A stretch of 64,000 nucleotides of DNA, from assembly GCF_021272185.1 (NCBI RefSeq), contig NZ_JAJSEC010000002.1:1-64000 (forward strand). The letters are read 5' to 3'. This stretch comes from Roseivivax sp. GX 12232 (lineage in GTDB: Bacteria > Pseudomonadota > Alphaproteobacteria > Rhodobacterales > Rhodobacteraceae). The translations under genes and the position numbers were made by a program. Below the pieces are notes generated by a model that saw nothing but the letters and a program-made list of their open reading frames with translations, searched no databases and was not told the origin of the DNA. This document shows positions 62,553-64,000 of the stretch, in pieces. Positions within the stretch are counted from its first letter, which is position 1; each line of letters begins with the position of its first letter.

Positions 62553-62734
62553 GTCTTCCCGTGGGGTTATTCTTGCCTCGGCGGGAGATGGGGCTGCGGG
62601 GGGCGCTTCGCCAGAGGGCGCGGTGTGCGGGGCGGGGCCGTCGGCGGGATGCCGCACAGAGGCGGGCGGGAAGCCGCCCGAGGAGGGGCGCTGCTACGGG
62701 CTGGCGGTCGATCAATTGCACGGCGCCCTGGAAC

Positions 62735-62767
62735 AAAAACCGGCCCGCGCCTGAGGCCCGGGCCGGT
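62735..62767 (-). terminator. Rho-independent terminator of atoE-type gene
   Basis: Nine-base stem ACCGGCCCG/CGGGCCGGT (62739-62747 and 62759-62767), followed on the minus strand by TTTTTGTTCC. It lies 29 bp past the stop. Confidence 0.88.
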
Positions 62768-62795
62768 CTTGTTTGTCAGCTAGGGTCCCGCAGGC

Positions 62796-64000
62796 TCAGA
62801 GGAAACTGAGCCCCAGCGCGATGATCGCGCCAGAGAGCACCAGGTGCACGATGCAGAAGCCCATGATGTCCTTGGCGCGCAGACCCGCGATGCCGAGGAT
62901 CGGCAGCGCCCAGAAGGGCTGCACCATGTTGGTCCAGGCATCGCCCCAGGCCACCGCCATGGCGGCGCGGGCCGCGTCGGTGCCGAGCGCCTCGGCCGCG
63001 GGCAGGATCACCGGGGCCTGCACCGCCCATTGGCCGCCGCCCGAGGGCACGAAGAAGTTCACCACGCCCGCCGAGAGGAAGGTCCAGAACGGCAGGGTCG
63101 CCGCGCTGGCGAAGCCGATCAGCCCCTCGGAGATCGAGGCTGCCAGCCCCGAATCGACCATGATCGCCATGATGCCCGCGTAGAAGGGGAACTGGATGAC
63201 GATGCCGGCGCCGCCCTTGACCGCTTCGGTCAGCGCGTCGAGCAGGTTGCGCGGGGTGCCGTGCAGCAGGATCGCCAGCGTCAGGAAGAGGAAGTTGATG
63301 ACGTTGAGCGAGAGCCCGCCGCCGGCGGCGAAATGGCTCGCCACCCAGGCCAGCCCGCCGATGCCGATCAGCACCGAGAGGAGCGGGCTGTTCTCGATCC
63401 ATTCCGCTGGGGTCGGCGAGGCGGGTTTTTCGCGCGGGGTCTCCTTCAGGAGTTCGGGGTCGACGAAGACCTCCTCGCCGGATTTCGGCATCATCGCGCG
63501 GTTGATCAGCGGCACCGCGATGAAGAGCGCGATGACGATCACCAGGTTGTAGGCCGAGAAGATCGTCTCGCCGGTGGGCACCACGCCGATCTGGTCGGCG
63601 AAGGGATGGCCTTCGGTCGCGATCGAAAGCGGCACCGAGCCCGCGAGCCCGCCGTGCCAGACGATGAAGCCCGAATAGGCCGAGGCGACCAGGAGCCGGT
63701 AGTCGACCTTGACCGCGCGGGCGAGCTCCTTGGCGAAGAGCGCGCCGACGACGAGGCCGAAGCCCCAGTTGATCCAGCTCGCCGCGAGCGAGACCAGGCT
63801 GACGAGCAGGATCGCCCCCGAGGCGCCCTTGGCCAGGCCCGCGAGCCGCGCGAGCAGCCCGCGCACCAGGGGCGTCGAGGCCATCATGTAGCCGGTGACC
63901 AGCACCAGGAGCATCTGCATGGAGAAGCTCAAGAGCGACCAGAATCCGTCGCCCCAGATTTCCACCACCTCGAGCGGGGTGGTGCCCTGGGTCAGGATCG
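62796..64000 (-). CDS. Short-chain fatty acid transporter AtoE family (5' end outside window)
   Basis: Membrane permease for short-chain fatty acids such as butyrate or acetoacetate. The visible 401 codons have about ten helices with family segments GDGFWSLLSFSMQMLLVLVTG, ASWINWGFGLVVGALFAKEL, HGGLAGSVPLSIA and FFVPSGGGQWAVQAPVI. The reading frame continues without a stop or natural start past the window end (ILTQGTTPLE precedes the GTG at 63968), so that GTG is not taken as the start and about 50-60 N-terminal residues are missing. Ended by a strong terminator. Confidence 0.92.
   Translation of the reverse strand, partial: ILTQGTTPLEVVEIWGDGFWSLLSFSMQMLLVLVTGYMMASTPLVRGLLARLAGLAKGASGAILLVSLVSLAASWINWGFGLVVGALFAKELARAVKVDYRLLVASAYSGFIVWHGGLAGSVPLSIATEGHPFADQIGVVPTGETIFSAYNLVIVIALFIAVPLINRAMMPKSGEEVFVDPELLKETPREKPASPTPAEWIENSPLLSVLIGIGGLAWVASHFAAGGGLSLNVINFLFLTLAILLHGTPRNLLDALTEAVKGGAGIVIQFPFYAGIMAIMVDSGLAASISEGLIGFASAATLPFWTFLSAGVVNFFVPSGGGQWAVQAPVILPAAEALGTDAARAAMAVAWGDAWTNMVQPFWALPILGIAGLRAKDIMGFCIVHLVLSGAIIALGLSFL

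Overview
The window is a 64 kb piece of a GC-rich alphaproteobacterial chromosome, about 70% GC by eye. Gene content and family-specific proteins point to the Rhodobacteraceae (Roseobacter/Rhodobacter group): Bpt-type leucyltransferase, DUF2852, a PIN protein coupled to an rRNA methyltransferase, short-type PurL, type II dihydroorotase, yajC-secD-secF followed by ccmABCD-ccmG, and clusters of glycosyltransferases with the DxDE motif. No species call is attempted. About 90% of the DNA is coding. No tRNA, rRNA, CRISPR array, prophage or insertion sequence was found.

Layout. 1-550: tandem 265-bp structured repeats. 0.6-3.1 kb: bpt, an RDD protein, DUF2852 and a YbaK deacylase. 3.3-6.3 kb: glnE plus a small coupled gene. 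6.3-8.9 kb: Entner-Doudoroff operon edd-eda with a LacI-type operator in its promoter. 9.0-12.8 kb: rRNA methyltransferase, PIN protein, an orphan Fe/polyamine-type ABC ATPase and a WYL regulator. 13.0-15.5 kb: tatABC and a DUF815 ATPase. 15.8-18.5 kb: surE-pcm-nlpD. 18.8-24.3 kb: SDR, a PilP-like protein, DUF2199, purF, cvpA and radA. 24.3-31.5 kb: membrane proteins, alr, dnaB, pyrE and pyrC. 31.5-38.5 kb: a surface-glycan operon with two stand-alone GT2-like transferases, one fused sulfotransferase-like/GT protein, one sulfotransferase, an FkbM methyltransferase and an alpha/beta-hydrolase-like gene. 38.5-39.36 kb: a repeat-rich gap. 39.4-44.3 kb: MoxR ATPase, CoxE-type VWA protein and a large OmpA protein. 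44.8-50.2 kb: purL, DUF1127, a MocR regulator, rplM and rpsI. 50.3-54.9 kb: a further GT/sulfotransferase pair, a TspO-like protein, serS and a secreted serine protease. 55-62.3 kb: yajC-secD-secF, tauE, an Mth938-like protein and the cytochrome c maturation operon ccmABCD-ccmG. 62.3-64 kb: a small exported protein and an atoE-type fatty-acid transporter cut by the window end.

How the genes fit together. The window joins housekeeping functions (purine and pyrimidine synthesis, DNA replication and repair, protein export by Tat and SecDF, c-type cytochrome assembly) with an accessory surface-glycan locus. The locus's genes overlap by ATGA or GTGA junctions. It is preceded by a 13-G tract, an 8-bp microsatellite and a truncated copy of the 265-bp repeat.

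Most interesting non-coding signals: the 265-bp repeat family, whose hairpin shows compensatory base changes; six copies of an A-rich core plus GC-hairpin element in gene-tail gaps; three GATACAATA sites at the MocR promoter; two palindromes upstream of the DUF2852 gene; and the operator upstream of edd.
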